Source of the DNA: DVED01 sp963838375
GTDB taxonomy: Bacteria; Cyanobacteriota; Cyanobacteriia; Cyanobacteriales; Geitlerinemataceae
Direction of reading: 5' to 3'
DNA: 64,000 nucleotides
NCBI GenBank assembly: GCA_963838375.1
Contig: CAWIQY010000003.1
Coordinates: forward strand, 124,001 to 188,000
In this document: in pieces, positions 52,262-61,246 of the stretch
Layout of the letters: each line of letters begins with the position of its first letter
Position numbering within the stretch: the first letter of the stretch is position 1
Notes under the pieces: generated by a model
Seen by the model: only the letters and a program-made list of their open reading frames with translations
What the model was told of the DNA's origin: nothing
Database searches by the model: none
Made by a program: the position numbers and the translations under genes

Positions 52262-53621
52262 TGGGGATGTGAACTACCTACACTGACCTTGCGGTACAGT
52301 GTAGGCTTCCCAATTCATTGGGGATTGCCCCAATCTTCGTAGATTTTTTACGTCCCGAAGATTTTGGTCTTACATCCCCTCCAAGGGCAGAAGAGCACGG
52401 CAGTCGCTCCACTTGGGGAGACCCCAAGACCGCGCTGCCTTTAGTTCCTAACTCCAAAATTCGCAAACCTTCATTTCTAATATTTATTGCAGCATTAATG
52501 TCTCTATCGTGCTGTTTGTTGCAGTGCGGGCAATCTACAAACCTTACACCCAATGAATCATACCCTTTCTGTAGCATTGGGATTGGTAGTAGAGTCTCGC
52601 TACAAAGTTGAGAAGACGGAAAAAAACGACCTATTTCAATATAGGTATGACCGAACTTTTCAGCTTTATATTTAAGCATGGTTTGAAACATTCCCCATCC
52701 TTGGTCTGATATTGCTTTTGCCAAGTTAGGATTTTTAACCATATTCTTAACTGCTAAATCTTCTACACAAATAACTTGGTTTTCGTATGCTATTTTGCGA
52801 GATAGCTTGTGTAGAAAATCTTCTCTAACTCTAGCTATTTTGCTAGATACTTTTGCCACTAAACGCTTCGCTTTACGACGTTTGTTAGACGTTTTATCCG
52901 TCTTTTTAGCAAGCTTTTTCTGTTTACGTTTTCTATTCTTTTCTAATTTAGCTAATTGTTTATTGGGAAGATCATATTTAGAACCTTCCGAAGTTATAGC
53001 AAAATTCTTTAATCCTAAGTCAACTCCTATAGCGTTTCTAACCGCTACTATTGGTGCATCTTCATGATTAAAAAGAATAGATGCATAATACCTAACGTCT
53101 GCATTTCGCGAAATCGTTACAGTTGTGAATTTTGCATCAGGTAGTTGTTTGTGAAACACAGTTTTCATTAACCCCAAAGTACCGGGAAACTTAATAACAG
53201 AATCTTCTGGGATTAGCTTAACGTTTTGGGGATATTGAATAGATTGTTTACCATGTTTAGATTTAAAGTTAGGATATTTAGCACGTCCTTCAAAGAAATT
53301 GACAAACGCACTAGAAAGATTGAATGTTACTCTTTGCAACACTTGACTGTATGAGAGTCCTAACCATTCATATTCTTTCTTTAACCCTGGAAGCAACTTA
53401 TCCATTGCCGCTTTAGAAAGACCTTTTCCAGTTTCTTTATATGTTGTGGATGTCGCGTTAAGCATATAGTTCCACAACCATCGAGTATTTCCAAAACATT
53501 GGGAAAGATAGGTTTCTTGCGCGTCTGTGGGATAAATTCTAACTTTAATTGCTCTATACAGGGTATCGACCTTACCGTGTTTACTATTTCATGATAACAC
53601 ATCTTGACGATGTTGTGTTAC
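52262..53621 (-). mobile_element. IS200/IS605-type element with TnpB only
   Basis: On the minus strand a tnpB gene is bounded by short hairpins. The right end carries ctacactg/cagtgtag (52276-52303 region) and attgggg/ccccaat (52316-52333). The left end carries a hairpin taacacatc/gatgttgtgtta (53595-53620). No TnpA (HUH transposase) is present, so it is non-autonomous. An omega-RNA would be expected to overlap the tnpB 3' end and the right end. The exact cleavage sites were not determined. Confidence 0.75.
52278..53561 (-). CDS. tnpB: RNA-guided endonuclease TnpB (IS200/IS605)
   Basis: About 427 codons. RuvC-like catalytic residues are intact: D in IGVDLGLKNFAIT, E in VICVEDLAVKNM and D in HDRDINAAINI. 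The zinc-ribbon is damaged: CPHC is present but the first pair reads CSET, so two of four Cys may be replaced or displaced. A family block SSAFVNFFEGRAKYPNFKSK is present. Homology extends upstream of the first ATG-like codon to the sequence YRAIKVRIYPTDAQETYL, reaching about 53561, with no ATG, GTG or TTG there. The TTG at 53477 is the nearest listed start and would remove that segment. The protein may thus be poorly translated or inactive. Confidence 0.82.
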   Translation of the reverse strand: MYRAIKVRIYPTDAQETYLSQCFGNTRWLWNYMLNATSTTYKETGKGLSKAAMDKLLPGLKKEYEWLGLSYSQVLQRVTFNLSSAFVNFFEGRAKYPNFKSKHGKQSIQYPQNVKLIPEDSVIKFPGTLGLMKTVFHKQLPDAKFTTVTISRNADVRYYASILFNHEDAPIVAVRNAIGVDLGLKNFAITSEGSKYDLPNKQLAKLEKNRKRKQKKLAKKTDKTSNKRRKAKRLVAKVSSKIARVREDFLHKLSRKIAYENQVICVEDLAVKNMVKNPNLAKAISDQGWGMFQTMLKYKAEKFGHTYIEIGRFFPSSQLCSETLLPIPMLQKGYDSLGVRFVDCPHCNKQHDRDINAAINIRNEGLRILELGTKGSAVLGSPQVERLPCSSALGGDVRPKSSGRKKSTKIGAIPNELGSLHCTARSV

Positions 53622-53952
53622 CCAAAAACAAATATTTGGCTCGTCTCGTCGCTGTAGTTTTCTTTGTTTTCGCTACGCTCAAATGCCATCAAACTACGCA
53701 ACTCGACTCACTCGCAATTCATCTCAACACCTCCCTATCGGGTAGGTGTGAGCCTTCTGGCTGTTTCAGGTAAGAGAATTCAGGAGTTACAGGAATTAGG
53801 GAGAGAGGGTCTTGGTGAACTTCTGGCTTCTGAACTCCTTCTTCATACATTAACGCTCCAGTCGGACGATCAGCAATTTTTAGAGGATCGCCATTGGAGG
53901 AACGACGTGTCAAAATGGCAGCAAACAAAGCAATGTTCGTTGTGGGTGAGAC
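53622..53952. other. Intergenic region between the IS element and the MFS gene
   Basis: 331 bp. No gene is supported. It contains several copies of ggagttac/ttctgaactcc-like words of a type common between cyanobacterial genes. Open frames here lack start sites and motifs. Confidence 0.4.
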
Positions 53953-55163
53953 ATGAGTGATTCGGGAAATTCGAGGTGGCAAGAGCACTTCATCCTGTGG
54001 CGCCCGGTTGTGGGGTTGGCAGTCGTACAAGGTTCGATCGTTCTCTCCTGGGTGATTTACCGGGCGTATCTGGGAAAGTTATTAACCCAGTGGGGTTTTC
54101 CCGAAAGCTTAGCTGATACCATTCTGCTGGTGGAAACCCTTTTAGCGATCGTCCTCGAACCCCTGATGGGAGGGTTGTCCGATCGCCTCAAGCATTGGAT
54201 GGGGACTCGCTTTCCGTTAATTTCTCTCGGCGTCATTCTGTCTTCGGCTTTATTTATTGCCATTCCCGCGAGCGTTGCCTTCGGGACGCCTACAGGGGCA
54301 ATACGTTGGATTTTGCCCAGTTTGGCAGTGGCTTGGCACTGGCAATGACGATGTTTCGCTCTCCGGTAATCGCGTTGCTGATACACTACGCTGCTGCCCC
54401 GCAATTACCGAGAGCGGCTAGCGTGCGGATGTTGATTACCGGAACCATGGGGGCGTTCGCCCCATTATCAAATAAATTTTTGTTAAGCCTCGGTCCGGGG
54501 ATTACCTTTGCTGCGGGATCGATCGTCATGTTGCTGGCAGTCAAAGTTTTGCGCTCCCAACATCCCCCCCAACCTCCCGTACCGCCAACGCCAGATCAGA
54601 TCGTCCCACTCCCCTCTCTTTTAGCCGGGTTAGCGTCGATCGTTGGCTTAAGCATGGGAACAGCCTGGGGTTTTCGCTTTCTCGCGAGCACTTTGTCTCA
54701 AGCCGTGGTTATTCCTATCCCCAATGCCGATTTGAAGCTAGTCACCTTCTTTTTTGGCTTAATCGTTGCCGTTGGCGCATTTCCGGCAGGCATCCTGGCC
54801 ACCAAATGGGGGAACGTTCGCGTCACTCTAGTAGGCATTGGTGCAATGGTCTATTGTCTGTTGTTTATGGGATTCGTTCCCTATGCTCTGGGAATCTTAC
54901 TGGCGATCGTTGGGTTAGTCGCCACATTCAGCCTCGTGAATAATGGTGCATTTTGCTTTATTTTTGAAGCCGTACCGCCTCATCGCATTGGTTTGGGTAT
55001 CGGAACCTATTTTGGTAGTTATGGCGCCGCCTCAATCTTATTTAGCCCGCTATTTGGTTCTGTGCCAACGGATATTGCTAACCAAGCCACTTACTGCACG
55101 ATCGCCTTTTTGATGGTTGGACTTTGTATGGCATTAAAGTCTTGGCAAATGCGGAATGCGTAG
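53953..55163 (+). pseudogene. Major facilitator superfamily transporter with an apparent frameshift
   Basis: One 12-helix MFS permease read in two frames. Part 1 (from 53953, MSDSGNSRWQEHFILW) covers about 130 residues with LEPLMGGLSDRLKHWMG, a typical MFS A-loop. It ends at LPSLAVAWHWQ. From about 54340 the continuation ALAMTMFRSPVIALLIHY is in another frame and runs to 55163. One extra G in the word ggcttggcac restores the join (SLAVAW-ALAMT). The break is thus a single-base loss in a G-rich run, either real or a sequencing error. Substrate unknown; part 1 resembles sugar- or melibiose-type carriers. Total length would be about 403 residues. Confidence 0.75.
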
Positions 55164-55197
55164 GGTTTCCCACCACCAAAAACCAGACCCACTTATT

Positions 55198-55377
55198 CGT
55201 TGTTAGTTGTTAGTTGTTAGTTGCTAGTTTCTCTCATCCCTTCCACCTCCTGTAGGCGCAGCCGGCGCTCAGAGCGCCGCACTTACTTATTACTTAGGAT
55301 GGTGCGTTTCGTGCCTCAACACACCCTACCTCCTGAACTTATTACTTATTACTTATTACTTATTACTTATTACTGAA
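55198..55377. repeat. Heptanucleotide tandem repeats (STRR-type) and a dispersed repeat
   Basis: Four units of tgttagt/tgctagt (55200-55228) and five units of cttatta (about 55338-55374) flank a GC hairpin (ggcgctcagagcgcc, about 55265-55279) and copy 2 of the 30-bp repeat (55301-55330, exact match to 4210-4239). Short heptanucleotide tandem repeats are known in cyanobacterial genomes. No gene. Confidence 0.8.
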
Positions 55378-56085
55378 TTACGTCTCCCCCAGATAGGCTT
55401 TGCGAACCGTTTCATCCGACTGCAATTCTTTGGCGGTTCCCGTCAGAACGACTTTCCCGGTTTGCAGAACATAGCCGCGATGGGAAATCGACAGTGCCAT
55501 GCGAGCATTTTGTTCTACCAGTAAAATCGTGGTATTTTGCGCGTTAATTTCTTGAATAATCGAAAAAATTTGAGCCACCAAAAGCGGAGCTAAACCCATA
55601 CTCGGCTCATCTAATAATAATAACCGAGGACGCGCCATCATTGCCCGCCCGATCGCTAGCATTTGCTGTTCGCCACCGCTTAAGGTTCCACCTTTTTGCC
55701 TAATTCGCTCTTTGAGCCGGGGAAATAGATGAAATACTTTTTCGATATCGGCTTTAATTGCTGATGTATCGTTACGAGAAAATGCTCCCATTTCCAAGTT
55801 CTCTTCGATCGTCATTCTCGGAAAAATTAAACGCCCTTCAGGACTCTGAGAAATTCCCAAACGAACGATATCCTGTGCCGATTTTGACTCCAGAGGTTTC
55901 CCTTCAAACAAAATGGTTCCTTGACGAGGTTTTAGCAAGCCTTGAATTGTGCGTAGTGTTGTCGTTTTTCCCGCACCGTTGCTGCCAATCAAGCTAACTA
56001 TTTCTCCGGCTTCAACCTGCAAAGAGATGCCTTTCAGTGCTTGAATATTGCCGTAATATGTATGAAGATCTTGGATGTTTAGCAT
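55378..56085 (-). CDS. natE: Branched-chain/neutral amino acid ABC transporter ATPase (LivF type)
   Basis: A 235-residue ABC ATPase: Walker A GSNGAGKTT, signature LSGGEQQMLAIGRAMM, Walker B LLLLDEPSMGLAP and the H-loop replaced by LLVEQNAR typical of LivF. It is one of two ATPases of a Liv/Nat-type uptake system whose membrane parts are at 57301 and 58890. It is the distal gene of the group, separated from natA by a dead four-helix-bundle gene and repeats. Confidence 0.85.
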   Translation of the reverse strand: MLNIQDLHTYYGNIQALKGISLQVEAGEIVSLIGSNGAGKTTTLRTIQGLLKPRQGTILFEGKPLESKSAQDIVRLGISQSPEGRLIFPRMTIEENLEMGAFSRNDTSAIKADIEKVFHLFPRLKERIRQKGGTLSGGEQQMLAIGRAMMARPRLLLLDEPSMGLAPLLVAQIFSIIQEINAQNTTILLVEQNARMALSISHRGYVLQTGKVVLTGTAKELQSDETVRKAYLGET

Positions 56086-56113
56086 AATTCAGCTAGTTGC
56101 TAGTTGCTAGTAG

Positions 56114-56503
56114 TTAATTGCCATTGGAGAATTTGTTTTGAGAGGCTTGAGTTAAGTATTTTAAATAAGCACTTCACTTGGGGGAGAGTTCACGTACGAT
56201 CGGTTCTAGAGTTTGAACTTGTTCGCTCGTTAAGAGTTTTCGCGTGTAAGCTCGTCTCAACCAATGTCTTGTTTCGTATAAAGAGCCTCTAGCAATTTTT
56301 ACAAACCGTTGATTATCTCGAAAGTTATGCCGACCATCACCTTCAGAAATATTTGCTCCAATGCTATCCGCCGAACGCACAATTTGCTTTCCAATAGTAT
56401 CTTTAGCGAAATACTCCCAATTCATTACAATATACCAGATTGTATCAGCAAGTTTCTCAGCAAGCTGATAAATTTGTAAGTTTTAAAACTTGGCTTTTTC
56501 CAT
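56114..56503 (-). pseudogene. Four-helix-bundle protein (bvp/S23 family), two in-frame stops
   Basis: Translating from the ATG at 56503 gives MEKAKF, a TAA stop, then NLQIYQLAEKLADTIWYIV and the family core GKQIVRSADSIGANISEGDG, RFVKIARGSLYETRHWLRRA. A TGA follows SPK (codon 110), after which the frame reads SAYLKYLTQASQNKF to a TAA at 56114. Both stops are one base away from the family's usual Lys and Leu codons, so they look like point mutations in a dead copy. It lies between natE and natA. Flanking sequences (gctagttgctag on one side, ctagcaactagc on the other) are inverted copies. Confidence 0.75.
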
Positions 56504-56529
56504 CTATTTTCTTGACAACTAGCAACTAG

Positions 56530-57300
56530 CTATTCTTCCTCTTTCCCTAAATAAGCTTCGATGACGCGGGGATTTGCACGAACTTCTGCGGGAGTTCCTT
56601 CGGCAATTTTACAACCGTATTCCATGACGCTAACTCGATCGCTAATTCCCATAACGACTTTCATATCGTGTTCGATTAACAAGATACTCAAATCTAGTTC
56701 GTCTCGAATGCGGTAAATAAAGCGAGTTAAGTCGGCTGTTTCGTTGGGATTCATGCCAGCGGTAGGTTCATCTAACAACAGTAATCTCGGTTCGCTGGCT
56801 AAGGCACGAGCAATTTCTAATCGTCGTCGATCGCCGTAAGATAAATTCTTGGAAATTTCCGGAGCTTTGCGAGATCCTAAACCGACAAAATCGAGTAATT
56901 GTATCGCTTTGTCTCTAGAAATTCGTTCTTCTTCAACCACTTTGGATGTCCGCAGGAGTGCACCGACTAATCCCGATCGCATTCGGCAATGTCTGCCGAT
57001 CAACACATTTTCTAAAACCGTCATATTATCAAATAAACGGATGTTTTGAAAGGTTCGAGCAATGCCTAAACGAGTGCGTCGATCGGGCGTTAAAGTAGTA
57101 ATCTCTCGATCGCCTAGCAGTAATTGACCTGAAGTTGGGATATAAATCCCTGCAAGTAAGTTAAAAAAAGTCGTTTTTCCTGCACCATTTGGACCGATTA
57201 GACTAGCTATCGTTCCTTTTTCTAGGGTCAAATCTACCTGATTAACGGCAGTCAGTCCCCCAAATTGCATCGTCAGATTTCGAGCGTCTAAAAGTGGCAT
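56530..57300 (-). CDS. natA: Branched-chain/neutral amino acid ABC transporter ATPase (LivG type)
   Basis: A 256-residue ABC ATPase of the LivG branch: Walker A GPNGAGKTTFFNLLAG, an ISKNLSYGDRRRLEIARAL signature region and Walker B LLLLDEPTAGMNPNE, then LIEHDMKVVMGISDRV. It pairs with natE. Its start codon directly follows the natC stop (57301-57303), so the genes are co-translated. The C-terminus PAEVRANPRVIEAYLG is the typical LivG tail. Confidence 0.9.
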   Translation of the reverse strand: MPLLDARNLTMQFGGLTAVNQVDLTLEKGTIASLIGPNGAGKTTFFNLLAGIYIPTSGQLLLGDREITTLTPDRRTRLGIARTFQNIRLFDNMTVLENVLIGRHCRMRSGLVGALLRTSKVVEEERISRDKAIQLLDFVGLGSRKAPEISKNLSYGDRRRLEIARALASEPRLLLLDEPTAGMNPNETADLTRFIYRIRDELDLSILLIEHDMKVVMGISDRVSVMEYGCKIAEGTPAEVRANPRVIEAYLGKEEE

Positions 57301-58845
57301 TTACGAACTCCTTTGTGGGCTTAAAGGCTCGTTATCGTCTTTGTCTTCAACGTGTAACTCAGCGCGATGTACGGCATCTGGCAGCAACCCTTCTGGGCGC
57401 ACGATCATCATAATCACGAGAGTTAAACCGAACAGAAAGAGACGCATTTGAATCGGATCGAGACTGGTGGCAATAAAGTCTTTAAGTTGGGGATTGGTGA
57501 GGTTAGGTAACACGGAGGTATTGAGAAAACTCTTTAACACTTGTGCCAGTTGCGGCAGATAAAGCCGATCGGCACTCATGATAATAATACTCCCCAAAAT
57601 CACCCCCTTCATATTTCCCAATCCGCCTAAAATGACCATACACAAGATAATCACCGACACGGAAAAATCGAACACACTGGGAAAAATCGCACTAATATAA
57701 GCGGCATAAAAAGACCCGGCAAAGCCAGAGAACATGGCTCCCATCGAAAAAGCCAGAAGTTTTGTTTTTACCCGGTTAATGCCCATGGCACTAGCGGCTA
57801 ATTCGTCTTCCCGAATCGCTTCCCAAGCCCGTCCCAGCCGAGAGTTTTTTAAACGAGAAATCGCCCAATACGATCCGACAACCAGCGCTAAAACTAAATA
57901 ATACCAGGGAAAATAATCGGTAGAATCAAATTCTCCTACGATCGGCAAAACAGGACGACCGATGGGATTAATGCCTGCTTCCCCTCCCGTTAAATTCAGC
58001 GCTTTTTCGCACCCAACTAAGCAAATAGCCAACTCCGGACGACCCGAAATCAGCGCCACGATCGACGAAATAGGTTCCTGAATCCGCAACTCGGTTAAAT
58101 TGCGAAAAATCACCGGAACAATTTCTCCAAATCCCAGGGTAACGATCGCTAAATAATCTCCCCGCAGGCGCAAAGTGGGAGTTCCCAAAATGATCCCAAA
58201 TATCGCGGCTACCCCAGCAGAAATGGGCAAAACCAACCAAAAGTTCCAGGAATTTCCTAACTGTGGAGACGACAAAAATCCGGTGGTATAAGCGCCGATC
58301 GCGAAAAAGGCAGCATAACCCAAATCTAGCAATCCGGCAAAACCAACTGTGATATTGAGCCCCAACGCCAGCATCGTAAAAATGAGAATTAAGATTGCTG
58401 TCGCAATCCAATTGGTTTTTGCAACACCATCCACAAAGGGAAACAGAATCAACACAAAAGCTAGGGTAATTAATGTTGCCCATCGACGACGATCGAACGG
58501 TAAACCCTGCAACGCTCCCATAATGCCTGCTGAGACAGTCGCCACTGCTAAAGCGATCGTTCCCAAAATTAAACTGGTTACAAAACCAACCGGAAATTGC
58601 CCCAAAATCGGCGCGAGAAATCCTTGGAGAACACTAGAACCCAACAACCAAAACCCGATGGTCAATCCCGCACTGCCTCCCAGTTTCGCTCCCATTTTCG
58701 GTGAGAGTACTTGCTGATTCAAGCAGCGGGTAAACCCGACAGCCGTTCCCAGCAGCCACCCGATAACCACTCCACTCCAACCGCCGAATAATAACACGGT
58801 AAAAGCGGCGATCGCTCCCCAAATTCCACTCACTTTATTGGTCAT
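57301..58845 (-). CDS. natC: Branched-chain/neutral amino acid ABC transporter permease (LivM type), N-terminally extended
   Basis: A 514-residue integral membrane protein. The LivM domain occupies about residues 140-490: LGLNITVGFAGLLDLGYAAFFAIG, LRLRGDYLAIVTLGFGEIVP and AWEAIREDELAASAMGIN (the EAA-like loop that meets the ATPase). About 140 extra residues with several hydrophobic segments precede it (VLLFGGWSGVVIGWLLGTA, LTIGFWLLGSSVLQGFLA), making it longer than a usual LivM (about 370). It forms the channel with natD and is followed with no gap by natA. Confidence 0.88.
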   Translation of the reverse strand: MTNKVSGIWGAIAAFTVLLFGGWSGVVIGWLLGTAVGFTRCLNQQVLSPKMGAKLGGSAGLTIGFWLLGSSVLQGFLAPILGQFPVGFVTSLILGTIALAVATVSAGIMGALQGLPFDRRRWATLITLAFVLILFPFVDGVAKTNWIATAILILIFTMLALGLNITVGFAGLLDLGYAAFFAIGAYTTGFLSSPQLGNSWNFWLVLPISAGVAAIFGIILGTPTLRLRGDYLAIVTLGFGEIVPVIFRNLTELRIQEPISSIVALISGRPELAICLVGCEKALNLTGGEAGINPIGRPVLPIVGEFDSTDYFPWYYLVLALVVGSYWAISRLKNSRLGRAWEAIREDELAASAMGINRVKTKLLAFSMGAMFSGFAGSFYAAYISAIFPSVFDFSVSVIILCMVILGGLGNMKGVILGSIIIMSADRLYLPQLAQVLKSFLNTSVLPNLTNPQLKDFIATSLDPIQMRLFLFGLTLVIMMIVRPEGLLPDAVHRAELHVEDKDDNEPLSPQRSS

Positions 58846-58889
58846 TTGTTATGTGTGATTTGTTTGCCTAACAATTACCAATTACCCAA

Positions 58890-60014
58890 TCAAACCTTTT
58901 CCTGAACATTTTCCCCCAGCAAACCTCCCGGACGAAATGCCAAAATAATCACCAAAATAGCAAACACCCAAGCATTCGTCCAACGACTCGATAAATACTG
59001 ATCGCTCAATGCCGACAGCAAACCAATCAAAACCCCGCCCAACATTGCGCCCACGATGTTGCCAATGCCGCCCAAAACCGCAGCCGTAAAAGCTCGAAGT
59101 CCGGCAGTAAACCCCATCGTAAAAACGATCGTATTGTTGTAGAGTCCGACCAACAACCCCGCCGCACCCGCCAATGCTCCGCCAATCAAGAATGTCAGCG
59201 CGATAATCCAATTGACATCGATCCCCATCATCAAAGCCGCTTCTCTGTTTTGTGCCGTTGCTCGCATGGCTTTCCCCAGACGAGTGTAATTAATAAACAG
59301 ATTCAGCGCCACCATCAATACCACCGCAACCACCAACACGATTAAATCTTTGGTGGTGAAAACAATTCCAGATTCAATTCCCAACGCTTTGAGAATGTCG
59401 ATTCGGGGAAGCAAGTCTGGAAAACTTTTAGGAGCAGCAGCATTTGATCCCATAATCGGAATAAACGATTTGAGTCCGCCCCAAAATAACCCAGAATTCT
59501 GGAAAATAAACGACATACCGATCGCCGAAATCAACGGTGCCAGGCGCGGGGCATTGCGCAAAGGACGGTAGGCGTAGCGTTCTGTCAGCAAGTTGAGTCC
59601 CGCACAAAATACCGTCGCTACCAATAAAGCCACCAACATCGCCCCAATCGCGGCTGCAATGGGTGCACCATCTTGTATGCCAAATGCACCCATGACGGTG
59701 AGCGAGGCAAATGCACCCAACATATACAAGTCGCCGTGGGCAAAATTAATTAGCTCGATGATGCCGTATACCAGGGTATATCCCAAGGCAATAATGGCAA
59801 TGATTCCCCCGTTGACCAGTCCCACAAGGATTTGTTGAATCAAGACTTCTGGATCGCTGGCAATTTCGCCCAGGACTCGCGGCACGTCCAATCCAGCGAC
59901 GGGTCCGAGTAGCAGAACCAGATAGGCGATGGCAAGGTACAGAAGCGGCTGTCGCCATTGTTTCATAGGGATTCGGGAGGAAAATTGCATCATGGGATAT
60001 ATTAACCCACTCAT
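58890..60014 (-). CDS. natD: Branched-chain/neutral amino acid ABC transporter permease (LivH type)
   Basis: Up to 374 residues, with starts at 60014 or 59993/59990. LivH signatures: LVNGGIIAIIALGYTLVYGI, INFAHGDLYMLGAFAS and TAQNREAALMMGIDVNWIIAL (the EAA-like loop). Eight or so membrane segments. It is the first gene of the natD-natC-natA-(relic)-natE group, 44 bp upstream of natC. The binding protein natB is at 13841, outside the group. Confidence 0.88.
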   Translation of the reverse strand: MSGLIYPMMQFSSRIPMKQWRQPLLYLAIAYLVLLLGPVAGLDVPRVLGEIASDPEVLIQQILVGLVNGGIIAIIALGYTLVYGIIELINFAHGDLYMLGAFASLTVMGAFGIQDGAPIAAAIGAMLVALLVATVFCAGLNLLTERYAYRPLRNAPRLAPLISAIGMSFIFQNSGLFWGGLKSFIPIMGSNAAAPKSFPDLLPRIDILKALGIESGIVFTTKDLIVLVVAVVLMVALNLFINYTRLGKAMRATAQNREAALMMGIDVNWIIALTFLIGGALAGAAGLLVGLYNNTIVFTMGFTAGLRAFTAAVLGGIGNIVGAMLGGVLIGLLSALSDQYLSSRWTNAWVFAILVIILAFRPGGLLGENVQEKV

Positions 60015-60099
60015 GCCTCCTTCCCGAAATATTACCGCCCGATCGATGCAGAAGAAAATAGGGAAAATATGGCGGTTGAAACCGCAGATACAGGAACCA

Positions 60100-60117
60100 A
60101 ACCCGCCTGTGCGGGTT
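60100..60117 (-). terminator. Hairpin after the SIMPL lipoprotein gene
   Basis: The stem aacccgc/gcgggtt with a 4-nt loop lies 35 bp downstream of the SIMPL lipoprotein stop on the minus strand, before natD. The following T-run is weak (tttggttcc), so it is only a probable terminator. Confidence 0.45.
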
Positions 60118-60151
60118 CACAAATGAGTGATTCCTGCCATGCCATGCTGTA

Positions 60152-60934
60152 CTAGTAGCTGACGTGTAAGGTGACAAACGCCTGAACTTGCTGTTCGCCT
60201 CCCACCAAAACCGTATTCGCCGTATCTTTAGCAAAGGCTTGCATCGACGACTCGGCAAAGTTGATCGGTTGAGAGGGAGACGTTGAAGGATTGACTTGGA
60301 TGCTGACAATTTGGCGGCGTGTCAGGTTGAGGCTGGTTAAGACGGCATCGGCTTGTTTTTGAGCGTCTTGGGTAGCGGATTGTAGCGCTTGTTGGCGGGC
60401 GGTTTCGATCGCCTCGTCTGTTGCCACCAACCCGAGACTATCGATACGGTTTGCACCTGTTGCCACAGCCCGATCGAGTAGGTTTCCCACTCGATCGGAT
60501 ACAAGACGGAAGCTAGCGAAACTGCTGGCAGTATATCCAGTAATTTGGGTGTTGTTATTAACCTTTATATAGATGGGGTTGAGGTTGATACGGGTGGTTT
60601 GCAGTTGTTCGACATTACTCGATCGCAGTAAAGTGACCAAAGCCTCCGATCTCTTCACCACTTCTTGCTGGGCTTCTTGTGCGGTTTGCCCCTGAATATC
60701 CATGCCCAAACTAACTTGGACTAAGGTGGCTGGAATTTTGACGGTTCCTTTGCCGGTTACCGTCAGAATTGGGGTTTGGGGTTGGGTTGGGGTTTGAGTT
60801 TGGAGAGGGATTTGGGTTGGGGTTGGAGTTTCCGATATTTTAATCGACGCACATCCGGTTAAACTCACAGTTGCCACCACCAGGAATAAGACGGCTACTC
60901 GACTCCAAAACCGCGACGAAAATATTCGATTCAT
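60152..60934 (-). CDS. SIMPL-domain (DUF541) lipoprotein
   Basis: About 260 residues: a lipoprotein signal with lipobox LTGC (Cys at about 28), a Thr/Pro/Gln-rich spacer (about 33-57, TPTPTQIPLQTQTPTQ) and one SIMPL domain (ILTVTGKGTVKIPATLVQVS to QVQAFVTLHVSY). It is a paralogue of the exported protein at 15432, with which it shares DEAIETARQQAL and NLTRRQIVSIQV. The ATG at 60934 is preferred to the GTG at 60943. Envelope-located, function unknown. Confidence 0.85.
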   Translation of the reverse strand: MNRIFSSRFWSRVAVLFLVVATVSLTGCASIKISETPTPTQIPLQTQTPTQPQTPILTVTGKGTVKIPATLVQVSLGMDIQGQTAQEAQQEVVKRSEALVTLLRSSNVEQLQTTRINLNPIYIKVNNNTQITGYTASSFASFRLVSDRVGNLLDRAVATGANRIDSLGLVATDEAIETARQQALQSATQDAQKQADAVLTSLNLTRRQIVSIQVNPSTSPSQPINFAESSMQAFAKDTANTVLVGGEQQVQAFVTLHVSY

Positions 60935-60943
60935 GCTTTCCAC

Positions 60944-61216
60944 TTAAAAATCAAACTCATAACCATCTCTGGAGAAGGCAATCCGATCGTCCTCAAATGA
61001 AACTTCTAACCATCCAATCCGATCGCAGCTAGAAGTTAAGTTATTCTTCAGAAACAGAGAAGTCGGCTTTCGCTTCGAGGTCATTTCTTTGGCAAGCAAC
61101 CGTTTGAGAGCGATCGCATTATCAAAAAGTTCGTCGATCGCTCTCGGTTCGACTTCTCCCAGTTCCAAGAGTCGATCGCGGAATGCTCGATATTTCTTTA
61201 AGTCGTTACTTGTCAT
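60944..61216 (-). CDS. Hypothetical small protein
   Basis: A 90-residue soluble protein, charged and with a predicted alpha N-terminal half (DLKKYRAFRDRLLELGEVE, AIDELFDNAIALKRLL) and a C-terminal beta part (GWLEVSFEDDRIAFSRDGYEFDF). I do not recognise a family. Its stop directly abuts the possible GTG start of the SIMPL lipoprotein gene, and a close operon is likely. Codon use and charge pattern look genuine. Confidence 0.6.
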   Translation of the reverse strand: MTSNDLKKYRAFRDRLLELGEVEPRAIDELFDNAIALKRLLAKEMTSKRKPTSLFLKNNLTSSCDRIGWLEVSFEDDRIAFSRDGYEFDF

Positions 61217-61246
61217 GAAATTTTACGTATTGGTTGTATTCGTCCT

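Noticed and set aside
53719..54030. Minus-strand ORF before the MFS gene
   Set aside because: It contains repeat-type words (ggagttc/gaattct) and overlaps the MFS start. No family recognised.
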